From Microbacterium flavum (GTDB lineage Bacteria; Actinomycetota; Actinomycetes; Actinomycetales; Microbacteriaceae), in assembly GCF_018717645.1 (NCBI RefSeq), contig NZ_JAFLHG010000003.1:186001-250000 (forward strand): a DNA stretch of 64,000 nt. Direction: 5' to 3'. This document shows positions 37,909 through 45,967 of the stretch, in pieces. Position numbers and translations under genes: made by a program. The notes beneath the pieces were generated by a model that was given only the letters and a program-made list of their open reading frames with translations, was not told the origin of the DNA and ran no database searches. Numbering within the stretch: position 1 is the stretch's first letter; each line of letters begins with the position of its first letter.

Positions 37909-38832
37909 ATGCACGATCATGCGCACGGCGGCGCCGGGGTCTCCGGGGTTCGCGGGCAGGCCAATCACCGCCTGCTCGCGATCTCGCTGACGCTGACGAC
38001 GCTCGTCATGATCGTCCAGATCGTCGGGGCGGTCCTCACCGGCTCCCTGGCGCTCCTCGCCGACGCGGCGCACATGTTCGCGGATGCCTCGGCGCTCGTC
38101 ATCGCGCTCATCGCGAGTCTGGTCGCGGCGCGACCCGCTGACGCGCGCAACACGTACGGCTACCAGCGCGCCGAGGTGTTCGGGGCTCTCATCAACGCCG
38201 TCCTGCTGATCGTCCTGTGCGTCTGGATCGCAGTCGAGGCCGTGGGACGGCTTCTGCACCCGGCGGATGTCGAGGTGTCGGGCGGGCTCATGCTCGTCGT
38301 GGCGATCGTCGGCCTCGTCGCCAATGCGATCTCGATGTGGCTGCTCTCGGCCGCGCAGCGGACCTCGATCAACGTGCGCGGCGCCTACCTCGAAGTCCTC
38401 GGAGACCTCATCGGCTCGGCCGTGGTCATCGTCGCCGCGATCGTCATCTGGACGACGGGATGGATGCCGGCTGACGCCGTGGCATCCCTCGTGATCGCGG
38501 TCATGATCGTGCCGCGTGCGATTTCGCTCCTGCGCGAAGTGTTCGCGGTGCTGGGGGAGCGCGTCCCCGAGGGCACCGATGTCGCGACGATCCGGGCGCA
38601 CCTCCTCGACGCCGACGGGGTGGTCGACGCCCACGACATCCACGTGTGGCAGCTCACCCGCGGCGCCCCCGTCTTCACGGCGCACGTCGTCGTCGAACCC
38701 GAGGTCCTCGCGGACGGCCGCTCGGCCGCGCTCCTCTCGCGCCTCCAGACGTGCCTCGCGGACCACTTCGATGTCGAGCACTCCACGTTTCAGTTCGAGC
38801 CGACGGGACACCGCGAGCGCGACCTCCACTGA
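37909..38832 (+). CDS. Cation diffusion facilitator (zinc/cobalt efflux)
   Basis: 307 residues, CzcD/ZitB type. Starts with His-rich MHDHAHGG, then six helices. Metal site residues in helix 2 (LLADAAHMFADAS) and in helix 5 (YLEVLGDLIGSA, where the His of HxxxD is replaced by Glu/Leu context as in some CzcD proteins). The cytoplasmic C-domain includes VVDAHDIHVWQLTRG. Exports Zn2+ or similar metals in exchange for protons. Leaderless ATG start. Confidence 0.9.
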   Translation: MHDHAHGGAGVSGVRGQANHRLLAISLTLTTLVMIVQIVGAVLTGSLALLADAAHMFADASALVIALIASLVAARPADARNTYGYQRAEVFGALINAVLLIVLCVWIAVEAVGRLLHPADVEVSGGLMLVVAIVGLVANAISMWLLSAAQRTSINVRGAYLEVLGDLIGSAVVIVAAIVIWTTGWMPADAVASLVIAVMIVPRAISLLREVFAVLGERVPEGTDVATIRAHLLDADGVVDAHDIHVWQLTRGAPVFTAHVVVEPEVLADGRSAALLSRLQTCLADHFDVEHSTFQFEPTGHRERDLH

Positions 38833-38876
38833 CGGGAGCGACGGACCTGGCCACTGACCGGGCGAGGTGTGCGACG

Positions 38877-39677
38877 ATGCAGAGGATGACTGCAGCCCCG
38901 GACGAGCTCGCACTGCTGCGCGGTCGCGCATACGGCCCGAACGCCGATATCCACGACGATCCGCGGGCCCTGGCGCGGCTGCGGCACCTCGAGGACGAGG
39001 AGCGCCGCGCGGCATCCCACGCAGACGCTCCGGTGGAGGTGAGCGACGAGGAAGAAGACGGGACCGGCCCGAACGCCCCGACAGCCGCCGCCCCCGCCGC
39101 CGCCGACGTCGCGGCCGACACCACCGCTCCCCGCCGTCCGCCGCGCCGGATTCCGCGCGCATGGCTGATCGTCTGGGCGGCATCGGTCCTCGTCGTTGCC
39201 GTCTCCGTCGGGGCGCTCGTCTTCTCGCTGGCGTCCATTCGCCCCGTCTCCGAAGTGACCGGCGCGACCCAGGTCGCCACCCTCGACCAGCCGCTCGACA
39301 CGACGGGCCTCGACTGGTTCCCCGAGTGGTTCGGGCCGCAGAGCGAGGTCGTGTCCTACGAGTATCTGGGCCTCGTCGTCATGCGGCTCCCCGCGGGGAT
39401 GTACGCGTCCGAGGTCGAATGCATCAACGTGGCGATCATCTCCCGCTTCACGAACAACGGCTCGTCGGTCGGGTACGACGGCCCGACCTACTACGGCTGC
39501 GGCGCGGGACCTTTCCCTCCCACGGCGCCGATGGTCGTCGACGAACGGGCGCCCGACGAGCTGCGCGCCCGGTTCCCCGACGGCACGGCGCTGAGCTTCG
39601 TCTTCGACGGGGAGCGCGTCGGCGTGTTCATGGGCGAGCCGACTCCCACGCCGACGCCGACACCTGCGCCGGCGTGA
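38877..39677 (+). CDS. Membrane-anchored protein, unknown function
   Basis: 266 residues (263 if the ATG at 38886 is used). Begins MTAAPDELALLRGRAYGP after the first Met, a pattern I recall from Microbacteriaceae hypothetical proteins. Acidic cytoplasmic part, one membrane helix (about 100-122), then an external domain with two Cys (VECINVAI and YYGCGAGPF) that may pair, ending in a Pro-Thr repeat (PTPTPTPTPAPA). The last 50 bp overlap the convergent ligD 3' end. No family recognised. Confidence 0.72.
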   Translation: MQRMTAAPDELALLRGRAYGPNADIHDDPRALARLRHLEDEERRAASHADAPVEVSDEEEDGTGPNAPTAAAPAAADVAADTTAPRRPPRRIPRAWLIVWAASVLVVAVSVGALVFSLASIRPVSEVTGATQVATLDQPLDTTGLDWFPEWFGPQSEVVSYEYLGLVVMRLPAGMYASEVECINVAIISRFTNNGSSVGYDGPTYYGCGAGPFPPTAPMVVDERAPDELRARFPDGTALSFVFDGERVGVFMGEPTPTPTPTPAPA

Positions 39678-42000
39678 CATCCTCCCGCCGGCCGCGCCAG
39701 CGCGCGTGGCGGAGGGTCCCCGAGGGGGTGAACTCGGCGAACTCGACCTCGCCGACGAGGTCCGGGCGGACCCAGAGGGCGTCCGATGCGTCGGCATCCG
39801 GGACGCCGACGAAGGGGTTCTCCTCGGTGCGGAGGGGTTCGAGCACCGCGGCGAGGCGGGCGAGCTCCCGCTCGCTGAAGCCGGATCCGACGCGGCCGAC
39901 GTAGCGGAGGCCCGCGGCGGTCGGGATGCCGACCAGGAGCGAGCCGATGGAGCCGGTGCGCCCGCCGCGGCCCGGACGGATCCCGCCGATGACGACGTCC
40001 TGCGTCGCGGTGAGCTTGACCTTGAGCCACTCCTCGGACCGGGTTCCGCGCCGGTACGGGGAGCGCGGATCCTTGACGACGACGCCCTCCAGCTGCAGGT
40101 CGGATGCCGCCGAGAGTGCGACACGGACGTCGTCCGCGACCGGGGGGAGGACGAGAGGGGCGGTCGCCTGCGCCAACAGATGCTCGAGGATCGCGCGCCG
40201 CTCCCGCAGGGGCAGAGCAGTGAGGTCCTCCTCGCCCGCGCGCAGGACGTCGAAGAGGAGGAATTGGACCGGTGTGCGCGCGCTCTCCTGCGCGATCTCG
40301 GCGGGCTTCGTCAGGTGCATCCGCGCCTGCAGACGCGTGAAGCTCGGGCGACCGGCGGCATCCATCGCCACGATCTCCCCGTCGAGGACGGCAGGCTCGG
40401 CGCCGAGAGCCCCCGCGGCGGCGGTCAGCTCCGGATACCGCGCGGTGATGTCGGTGCCGCTTCTGGCTCGGAGGATCAGGTGCGCACCGTCCCAGGTGCC
40501 GATCGCGCGGATGCCGTCCCACTTGAACTCGACCCAGGGATCGCCCCACCGGGTGGCGGCGGCGCTTGCGAGGGCGGGCGTCGACGGCGTCGCGAGCATC
40601 GGTGCGTCAGGCGCGCGCCGTTCTCCCGCACGCGACATCCGATGCAGGAGCCACTGCGACTTCTCTCCGGCGCCGGAGGTGCGGATGAGCGCGAAACGGG
40701 CGGTTCCGAGCGGGCCGCCGGGCCTCCCGGACGCGGTGAAGATGATCTCGTCGTCGCGCCACTTCTCGGCCGTGTAGACCCCGGTGTCCCAGATCGTCAT
40801 CGTCCCCGCCCCGTACTGACCGGCGGGGATGGTCCCCGCGAAGTCGAGATAGCGGAGCGGATGCGGCTCGGTCATCACGGCGAGATGGTTGCGCTCGCCG
40901 TCGCCGGGAAGGCCGCGCGGGACGGCCCAGCTCTCCAGCACGCCGTCCCGCTCCAGGCGCAGGTCGAAGTGCAGTCGGCGCGCATGGTGCTCCTGGACGA
41001 CGAAGCGGGCCTGCCCGCTCCTGCCGTCATCCGTCGCCTCAGCCGCGTCCGGGAACGGCTCCGGCGTCGCCCCGACCGTCCGCTTCGCGACGTAGGGGCG
41101 CAGCGCGTCGGCGGCACCCGGAGCCAGCGCGCTCAGCAGGTCGCCGTCGTGTTCGAGGCGCTCGAGCACCTCGTCGAAGCGCAGTTGGCGGAGGCCCAGG
41201 AGCTCGAGCTCCGCCCACGTGCGCGGCGCGGCGACGGTGGGCTCGGCGCGGCCGCGCAGCGAGTACGGCGCGATGGTGGTCTTCGCGCCGTTGTTCTGGC
41301 TCCAGTCCACGAACACGCGCCCGGGGCGCGCGGTCTTCGCCATCGCGCTCACGACGAGGTCGGGGTGGTCGGCTTCGAGCGCACGCGCGAGCTCGTGGGC
41401 GAAGGCGGAGATCTCCTCGCTGGTGCGTGCCCCGTCGAGCCGCGCGTAGAGGTGGATGCCCTTCGACCCGCTCGTCACCGGCAAGGGGTCCAGGCCGATG
41501 TCGCCGAGGATGTCGCGGGCCCACCGCGCGACCTCCGCGCACTCGGCGAGGCCGACGCCCGGGCCGGGGTCGAGGTCCAGCACGAGCCGGTCCGGGCGGC
41601 CCCGCCCGCCGCCGTCGAACCGCCACTGCGGTGTGTGCAGCTCGAGACTCGCGACCTGGGCGAGGTAGACGAGCCCGGCACGGTCGTCGAGCACCGGGTA
41701 GTCCTTCGCGCCGGACGAGTGATCGATCGCGTGGCGCGCGAGCCACTCCGGCGCCCCGGCCTCCAGAGCCTTCGCGAAGAAGCGCTCTCCGCCGGTGCCG
41801 TCCGGCCACCGGATGCGGGTCACCGGGCGCCCCCGCACGTGCGGCAGGAGCGCGGGCGCGACGCGCGAGTAGTAGTCGATCACCTCGCCCTTCGTGGTGC
41901 CGGTGTCCGGATACATCACCTTGTCGAGGTTCGTCAGGCGCAGGCGCCGCCCGTCGACATCGACGAGGTCCCCTCTGGGTCCGGTCCCGGGCGCGGCCAT
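39628..42000 (-). CDS. ligD: LigD: NHEJ polymerase-phosphoesterase-ATP-dependent DNA ligase
   Basis: 790 residues with three domains in the order POL-PE-LIG. Polymerase/primase (1-290): DLDPGPG catalytic Asps and VTSGSKGIHLYA. 3'-phosphoesterase (about 325-460): VVQEHHARRLHFDLRLE with the His, Asp and Arg metal and catalytic residues. Ligase (about 475-790): nucleotidyl Lys493 in FKWDGIRA, VLDGEIVAMD, LEGVVVKD and WLKVK. Repairs double-strand breaks with Ku, encoded divergently next door. Start supported by TAGCCT six bases upstream. Domain order is that of mycobacterial LigD. Confidence 0.95.
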   Translation of the reverse strand: MAAPGTGPRGDLVDVDGRRLRLTNLDKVMYPDTGTTKGEVIDYYSRVAPALLPHVRGRPVTRIRWPDGTGGERFFAKALEAGAPEWLARHAIDHSSGAKDYPVLDDRAGLVYLAQVASLELHTPQWRFDGGGRGRPDRLVLDLDPGPGVGLAECAEVARWARDILGDIGLDPLPVTSGSKGIHLYARLDGARTSEEISAFAHELARALEADHPDLVVSAMAKTARPGRVFVDWSQNNGAKTTIAPYSLRGRAEPTVAAPRTWAELELLGLRQLRFDEVLERLEHDGDLLSALAPGAADALRPYVAKRTVGATPEPFPDAAEATDDGRSGQARFVVQEHHARRLHFDLRLERDGVLESWAVPRGLPGDGERNHLAVMTEPHPLRYLDFAGTIPAGQYGAGTMTIWDTGVYTAEKWRDDEIIFTASGRPGGPLGTARFALIRTSGAGEKSQWLLHRMSRAGERRAPDAPMLATPSTPALASAAATRWGDPWVEFKWDGIRAIGTWDGAHLILRARSGTDITARYPELTAAAGALGAEPAVLDGEIVAMDAAGRPSFTRLQARMHLTKPAEIAQESARTPVQFLLFDVLRAGEEDLTALPLRERRAILEHLLAQATAPLVLPPVADDVRVALSAASDLQLEGVVVKDPRSPYRRGTRSEEWLKVKLTATQDVVIGGIRPGRGGRTGSIGSLLVGIPTAAGLRYVGRVGSGFSERELARLAAVLEPLRTEENPFVGVPDADASDALWVRPDLVGEVEFAEFTPSGTLRHARWRGRREDVTPAQVSASAWESARP

Positions 42001-42006
42001 GGCGCA

Positions 42007-42012
42007 AGGCTA
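42007..42012 (-). promoter_or_regulatory. -10 box, leaderless promoter of ligD
   Basis: TAGCCT on the minus strand, six bases before the ligD ATG. Its TA pair is shared with the plus-strand box at 42011-42016. Confidence 0.55.
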
Positions 42013-42016
42013 GCGT
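42011..42016 (+). promoter_or_regulatory. Candidate -10 box of ku
   Basis: TAGCGT, interlocked with the ligD -10 box; gives a leader of about 24 bases before the ku ATG at 42046. Confidence 0.4.
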
Positions 42017-42045
42017 CACGGGTGTGACCGGTGTTCACTGGGGGG

Positions 42046-42855
42046 ATGAGAGCGATCTGGAAGGGCGCGCTGACCTTCGGCCTTGTGAACGTGCCGGTGA
42101 AGGTCTACTCGGCGATCGAGGACCACGACGTCCCGCTGCACCAGGTGCACGCGGCGGACGGGGGCCGCATCCGCTATCAGCGCATCTGCGAGCTGGACGG
42201 CGAGGTCGTGCCGTACGCCGACATCGACAAAGCCTTCGATGACGGGGAGCGGACGGTCGTCCTCACCGCCGAGGATCTCGCCGCTCTCCCCGCGGAGAGG
42301 TCGCGGGAGATCGAGGTGGTGGAGTTCGTCCCGAGTGACCAGATCGACCTGATGACCCTCGACAAGCCGTATTTCCTCGAGCCCGACTCGTCCTCACCGA
42401 AGGCGTATGTGCTGCTGCGCAAGACGCTCGAGCAGACCGAGCGCACCGCGATCGTGCGGTTCTCGCTGCGCCAGAAGACGCGTTTGGCGGCGCTCCGGGT
42501 GCGAGGGGACGTGCTCGTGCTCCAGACGCTCCTGTGGGCGGACGAGGTGCGCGTGGCGAGCTTCCCCGCGCTCGACGAGCCGGTGAAGATCTCCGCGAAG
42601 GAGCTGGAGCTGTCGGCATCCCTCGTCGAGCAGTTCTCGAGCGACTTCGAGCCGGACGAGTTCGTGGACGAGTATCAGCAGGAGCTGCGGACGCTCATCG
42701 ACGCGAAGCTCGAGAAGGGCGATGCGCTCGACACCGCGGAGACGTTCGGCGAGAAGACCGAGCAGGATGCCGGCGGCGAGGTCATCGATCTGATGGCCGC
42801 CCTCAAGGCGAGCGTCGAGAAGGCGCGCGAGGCTCGCGCCGGCAAGGCATCCTGA
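42046..42855 (+). CDS. ku: Ku DNA-end-binding protein
   Basis: 269 residues. Homodimeric ring that loads on DNA ends and recruits LigD. Family start MRAIWKGALTFGLVNVPVKVYSA, then HQVHAADGGRIRYQRIC and the Ku core through LEL(S)ASLVEQFSSDF. The C-terminal tail (about 235-269) is short and Lys/Ala-rich, as in minimal bacterial Ku. ATG at 42046 with GGGGGG just before; an in-frame GTG at 42031 would add five residues. Confidence 0.95.
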   Translation: MRAIWKGALTFGLVNVPVKVYSAIEDHDVPLHQVHAADGGRIRYQRICELDGEVVPYADIDKAFDDGERTVVLTAEDLAALPAERSREIEVVEFVPSDQIDLMTLDKPYFLEPDSSSPKAYVLLRKTLEQTERTAIVRFSLRQKTRLAALRVRGDVLVLQTLLWADEVRVASFPALDEPVKISAKELELSASLVEQFSSDFEPDEFVDEYQQELRTLIDAKLEKGDALDTAETFGEKTEQDAGGEVIDLMAALKASVEKAREARAGKAS

Positions 42856-42877
42856 CCGGCTTCAGGCGTCGCCGGGC

Positions 42878-43597
42878 TCAGCTCTCGTCGACGGGCAGCG
42901 GCTCGATCGTCTCGGCGGGCAGTCCCGCCGCCTGCTCCTTCTTGACCTTGCGGCGCTCGGAGACGTAGTGCCACAGCGTCACGAGGGCGGTGCCGCCGAC
43001 CGCGGCGAGCAGGATCAGGTCGATGTACGACTCGACGAAGTGTGCGACCGGCGGGATGAACCCGATGAGGTAGCCGAACATCGTGAGACCGAAACCCCAC
43101 AGCAGGGCGCCGATGAGGTTGTAGAGCGAGTACCTCCGCCACGGCATGTGGCCGACACCCGCGGCGACGGGGGCGAAGGTGCGGACGATCGGGACGAAGC
43201 GGGCGAGGATCACCGTGAGGCCGCCGTATTTCGTGAAGAACGCGTTGGTGCGGTCGACGTTCTTCCGGCTGAACAGACCCGATTCCTTGCGCTCGAAGAC
43301 CGCGGGGCCGCCCTTGTGGCCGATGAGGTAGCCGACTTCACCGCCGACGAACGCCGCCAGGCCGATCAGGAGCGCCACGATCCAGATGTTGACGCCGAAC
43401 ACACCGTTCGGGAAGTCGGGGGTCGAGTGCGAGAGCAGCCCCGAGATCACGAGCAGGGTGTCGCCGGGGAGAAGGAACCCGATGAGCAGGCCCGTCTCGG
43501 CAAACACGATGAAGCAGACGACCAGGAGGGCCCAGGGCCCGGCGCCCCCGATGATCGATGCCGGATCCAGCCAGGGGATGAGGGCGAGAGAGTGCAA
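42878..43597 (-). CDS. DedA family (VTT domain) membrane protein
   Basis: 239 residues, about five hydrophobic segments. DedA/VTT marks: ETGLLIGFLLPGDTLL (near residue 34), GGEVGYLIGHKGG, and FARFVPIVRTFAPVAAG-like ILARFVPIVRTFAPVAAG (near 130) with the conserved Arg residues. Members are linked to lipid-carrier recycling (undecaprenyl phosphate) and envelope homeostasis. Starts at TTG (43597). Charged Lys/Arg-rich C-terminus is cytoplasmic. Confidence 0.9.
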   Translation of the reverse strand: MHSLALIPWLDPASIIGGAGPWALLVVCFIVFAETGLLIGFLLPGDTLLVISGLLSHSTPDFPNGVFGVNIWIVALLIGLAAFVGGEVGYLIGHKGGPAVFERKESGLFSRKNVDRTNAFFTKYGGLTVILARFVPIVRTFAPVAAGVGHMPWRRYSLYNLIGALLWGFGLTMFGYLIGFIPPVAHFVESYIDLILLAAVGGTALVTLWHYVSERRKVKKEQAAGLPAETIEPLPVDES

Positions 43598-43695
43598 CGA
43601 GGTTCCCGTCGGTCGATGAGTGGGCGGGGATGCAGGCCGAGGCCCACGGCGAGACTGCTGGGGAGAGCGTAACGCGCGAGCGCCTACTCACCCTG

Positions 43696-43777
43696 TGCGG
43701 AAGGTGGGACTTGAACCCACACGCCCGAAGGCACAGGAACCTAAATCCTGCGTGTCTGCCGATTTCACCACTCCCGC
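43696..43777 (-). tRNA. tRNA-Leu (TAG)
   Basis: 82-nt minus-strand tRNA with a long variable arm (TGCCTTCGGGCG region) typical of Leu. Anticodon loop ATTTAGG gives TAG. Acceptor stem GCGGGAG/CTTCCGC, discriminator A, 3' CCA not encoded (ACAG follows). Confidence 0.92.
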
Positions 43778-43784
43778 GCGGGGG

Positions 43785-44627
43785 TCAGTCTATCGGGGCG
43801 GGCTCCCGGGCCTCCGCGCGGGACGGGGCCTCGGCGGGGGTGCTGCGCGGGATGCGCGGCGAGCCGCCGAGCACCCAGTACCCGAGCCCGATGATGAGCG
43901 CGCCGCCGACGAGGTTGCCGAGTCCGACCCACAGCAGATTGCCGCCGAAGAGGGCCCATGTCGCATTCGGGTCGCCGGTGAGCAGTCCGATGCCGTAGGT
44001 CGTCATGTTGGCGACGACGTGTTCGAAGCCGGAGGAGATGAAGGCGAGGATCGCCGCGAAGATGAGCATGATCTTCGCGACATCCGAGCGCACACGCGCG
44101 GCCATCCAGATCGCGAGGCAGACGAGGACGTTGCAGAGGATCCCGCGCACGACCATCTCGATCGGCCCTTCGTGCGCCTTCGCGGCCAGCATGTCGGAGA
44201 GCATGGCTCCGCCGGCGGCGTTCGCGCGCAGGACCCCGGAGGCCACGATGAGCCCGGCGAAGACGAGCGCCCCGACGAGGTTCGCCGCGAAGGTCGCGAG
44301 GATCGTCGCTGCGGCGCGCCAGGGGCCGACGGTGCGCATGAGCGCACCCTGCGGGAGGACCATCATGGCGCTCGTCACGAGGTCGGCCCCCGCGAAGACC
44401 ACAAGGGTCAGCGCCACGCCGAAGACGAGGCCGCTCACGAGCTTCGCGAGGCCGTCGCCCGCCGCGACGAGGGGGCCGGCGGTGGACACCATCAGAACGA
44501 CGCCGATGCCGATGTAGCCGCCCGCCAGCATGCCCGAGAGGAGGAATCGACCGCGGGAGCGCAGGCCGTCCGCTTTGTGGACGGCGGCATCCGCCTGCAC
44601 GGAGAGGGTCTCCGGAATGGTCAGCAT
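43785..44627 (-). CDS. Formate/nitrite transporter (FNT) family channel
   Basis: 280 residues with six helices and the FNT fold. The conserved pore-region His is in SSGFEHVVANM (near residue 200); GNLLWVGLGNLVGGAL is helix 6. Moves small monocarboxylates or nitrite with protons. The open frame begins 12 codons earlier, but that part lies in the promoter, so ATG 44627 is the start. It has a near-consensus promoter with a palindrome filling the spacer (44635-44663). tRNA-Leu follows eight bases after the stop. Confidence 0.87.
   Translation of the reverse strand: MLTIPETLSVQADAAVHKADGLRSRGRFLLSGMLAGGYIGIGVVLMVSTAGPLVAAGDGLAKLVSGLVFGVALTLVVFAGADLVTSAMMVLPQGALMRTVGPWRAAATILATFAANLVGALVFAGLIVASGVLRANAAGGAMLSDMLAAKAHEGPIEMVVRGILCNVLVCLAIWMAARVRSDVAKIMLIFAAILAFISSGFEHVVANMTTYGIGLLTGDPNATWALFGGNLLWVGLGNLVGGALIIGLGYWVLGGSPRIPRSTPAEAPSRAEAREPAPID
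43787..43792 (-). promoter_or_regulatory. -10 box of tRNA-Leu inside the end of the FNT gene
   Basis: TAGACT on the minus strand, whose last bases enter the FNT stop codon region, nine bases before the tRNA 5' end. Confidence 0.4.
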
Positions 44628-44634
44628 GCAATCG

Positions 44635-44663
44635 ATTGTCCCTGTGGTCAGACCACATGTCAA
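44635..44663 (-). promoter_or_regulatory. Sigma70-type promoter of the FNT gene
   Basis: TTGACA (44658-44663), 17-base spacer, GACAAT (44635-44640), then seven bases to the ATG. The best -35/-10 pair in the window. Confidence 0.8.
44643..44657. promoter_or_regulatory. Palindromic operator in the FNT promoter spacer
   Basis: TGTGGTC-A-GACCACA, a perfect 15-base palindrome placed wholly between -35 and -10. The TGGTCNGACCA core resembles GntR/FadR-family operators. A bound regulator would block RNA polymerase. Confidence 0.7.
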
Positions 44664-44776
44664 GGAGGGGTGGTCTCGCCGATCCGCTGCTCGGAGAGCT
44701 CGGCGACGTGTCGCTCGTTGGGATCCGCTGTGGATAACTCCCGCGGGAGGCCGGCGGATCTTGTGAGGATGCCGGG

Positions 44777-45967
44777 ATGACGATCGCCGCCCCGTTCACC
44801 CCGGCATCCGCCGTGCCCGCGGTGGCGGCGGTCGCCGAGCGCGTGCGCGACCGGCTGAGAGAGGAACAGTCCGATCCGCTGCGCGATCCGGGCCGGGTGC
44901 AGGTCATCGCACTCGCCGAGGTACGGCGCCACAACGACTTCGCGCTGGCCCGCGGACTCGAGCCGATCGACGACGAGGGGGCGTGCGTCCGGGATGTGCT
45001 CGCCCGGGTCACCGGCTACGGGCCGCTGCAGGCGCTGCTGGATGACCCCGAGGTCGAGGAGATCTGGATCAACGACCCCGCCACGATCTTCGCCGCCCGC
45101 GCCGGACGGAGCGAGCGCGTCCCGATCCGCCTGACCGATGACGCCGTCCGCGACCTCGTCGAGCGGATGCTGCACGCGACCGGCCGGCGGGTGGATCTGA
45201 GCCAGCCCTTCGTCGATGCCTCGCTCCCCGACGGATCCCGGCTCCACGTGGTGATCCCGGACATCACCAGGACGCACTACGCGGTGAACATCCGGAAGTT
45301 CCTCGCGACGCACCGGACGCTCCCCGACCTCGTCGCGGCCGGGGCCCTTCCCGATCACCTCGCCGCCCTCCTGCGTGCGGCGATGGCGGACGGTCGGAGC
45401 ATCCTGGTCTCGGGTGCCACCCATGCCGGCAAGACCACGCTGCTGGCCGCGCTCCTGGCGTCGTGCCCCGCCGAGCACCGCATCGTGACCGTGGAGGAGA
45501 CGTTCGAGCTCGCGGTCGTGGCGCCGGACGCGGTCGCCCTCCAGGGACGTCAGCCGAGCCTCGAGGGGACGGGCGCGGTGAGCCTGCGTCGCCTCGTCAA
45601 AGAGGCGCTGCGCATGCGGCCGGATCGCCTGGTCGTGGGGGAGGTGCGTGATGCGGAGGCGCTCGACCTGCTCCTGGCGCTCAACACCGGCGTGCCGGGC
45701 GCCGCAACCATCCACGCGAACTCCGCGGCCGATGCGCTGCGCCGGCTCGCCTCCCTGCCCCTGCTGGCCGGGCGGAACATCGACGCCGGGTTCGTCGTCC
45801 CCGCCATCGCCGCGGGGGTCGATCTCGTCGTGCACTGCCGTCGCGGGTCCGACGGTCACCGCCGCGTGGACGAGGTCGTCGAGGTCACCGGTGAGGTGAT
45901 CGACGGCGTCGTGGAGATCCGTACCCACTACCGCGCCGCCTCCGCCGAGCGGCGGGCGGCGTCATGA
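44777..45967 (+). CDS. tadA: Tad pilus assembly ATPase (TadA/CpaF)
   Basis: 396 residues, secretion ATPase of the VirB11/GspE superfamily. N-domain to about residue 190, Walker A GATHAGKTT (near 215), Asp box TVEETFEL, Walker B region RMRPDRLVVGEVRD (given as LRMRPDRLVVGEVRD) and GAATIHANSAADAL. Powers pilin extraction and assembly at the inner membrane face. First gene of a seven-gene locus; no TadZ/CpaE-type gene precedes it. Overlaps tadB by ATGA. Confidence 0.93.
   Translation: MTIAAPFTPASAVPAVAAVAERVRDRLREEQSDPLRDPGRVQVIALAEVRRHNDFALARGLEPIDDEGACVRDVLARVTGYGPLQALLDDPEVEEIWINDPATIFAARAGRSERVPIRLTDDAVRDLVERMLHATGRRVDLSQPFVDASLPDGSRLHVVIPDITRTHYAVNIRKFLATHRTLPDLVAAGALPDHLAALLRAAMADGRSILVSGATHAGKTTLLAALLASCPAEHRIVTVEETFELAVVAPDAVALQGRQPSLEGTGAVSLRRLVKEALRMRPDRLVVGEVRDAEALDLLLALNTGVPGAATIHANSAADALRRLASLPLLAGRNIDAGFVVPAIAAGVDLVVHCRRGSDGHRRVDEVVEVTGEVIDGVVEIRTHYRAASAERRAAS

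Noticed and set aside
42031..42045. GTG start five codons upstream for ku
   Set aside because: ATG 42046 begins the conserved MRAIWKG of the family; the extra residues are not family sequence.
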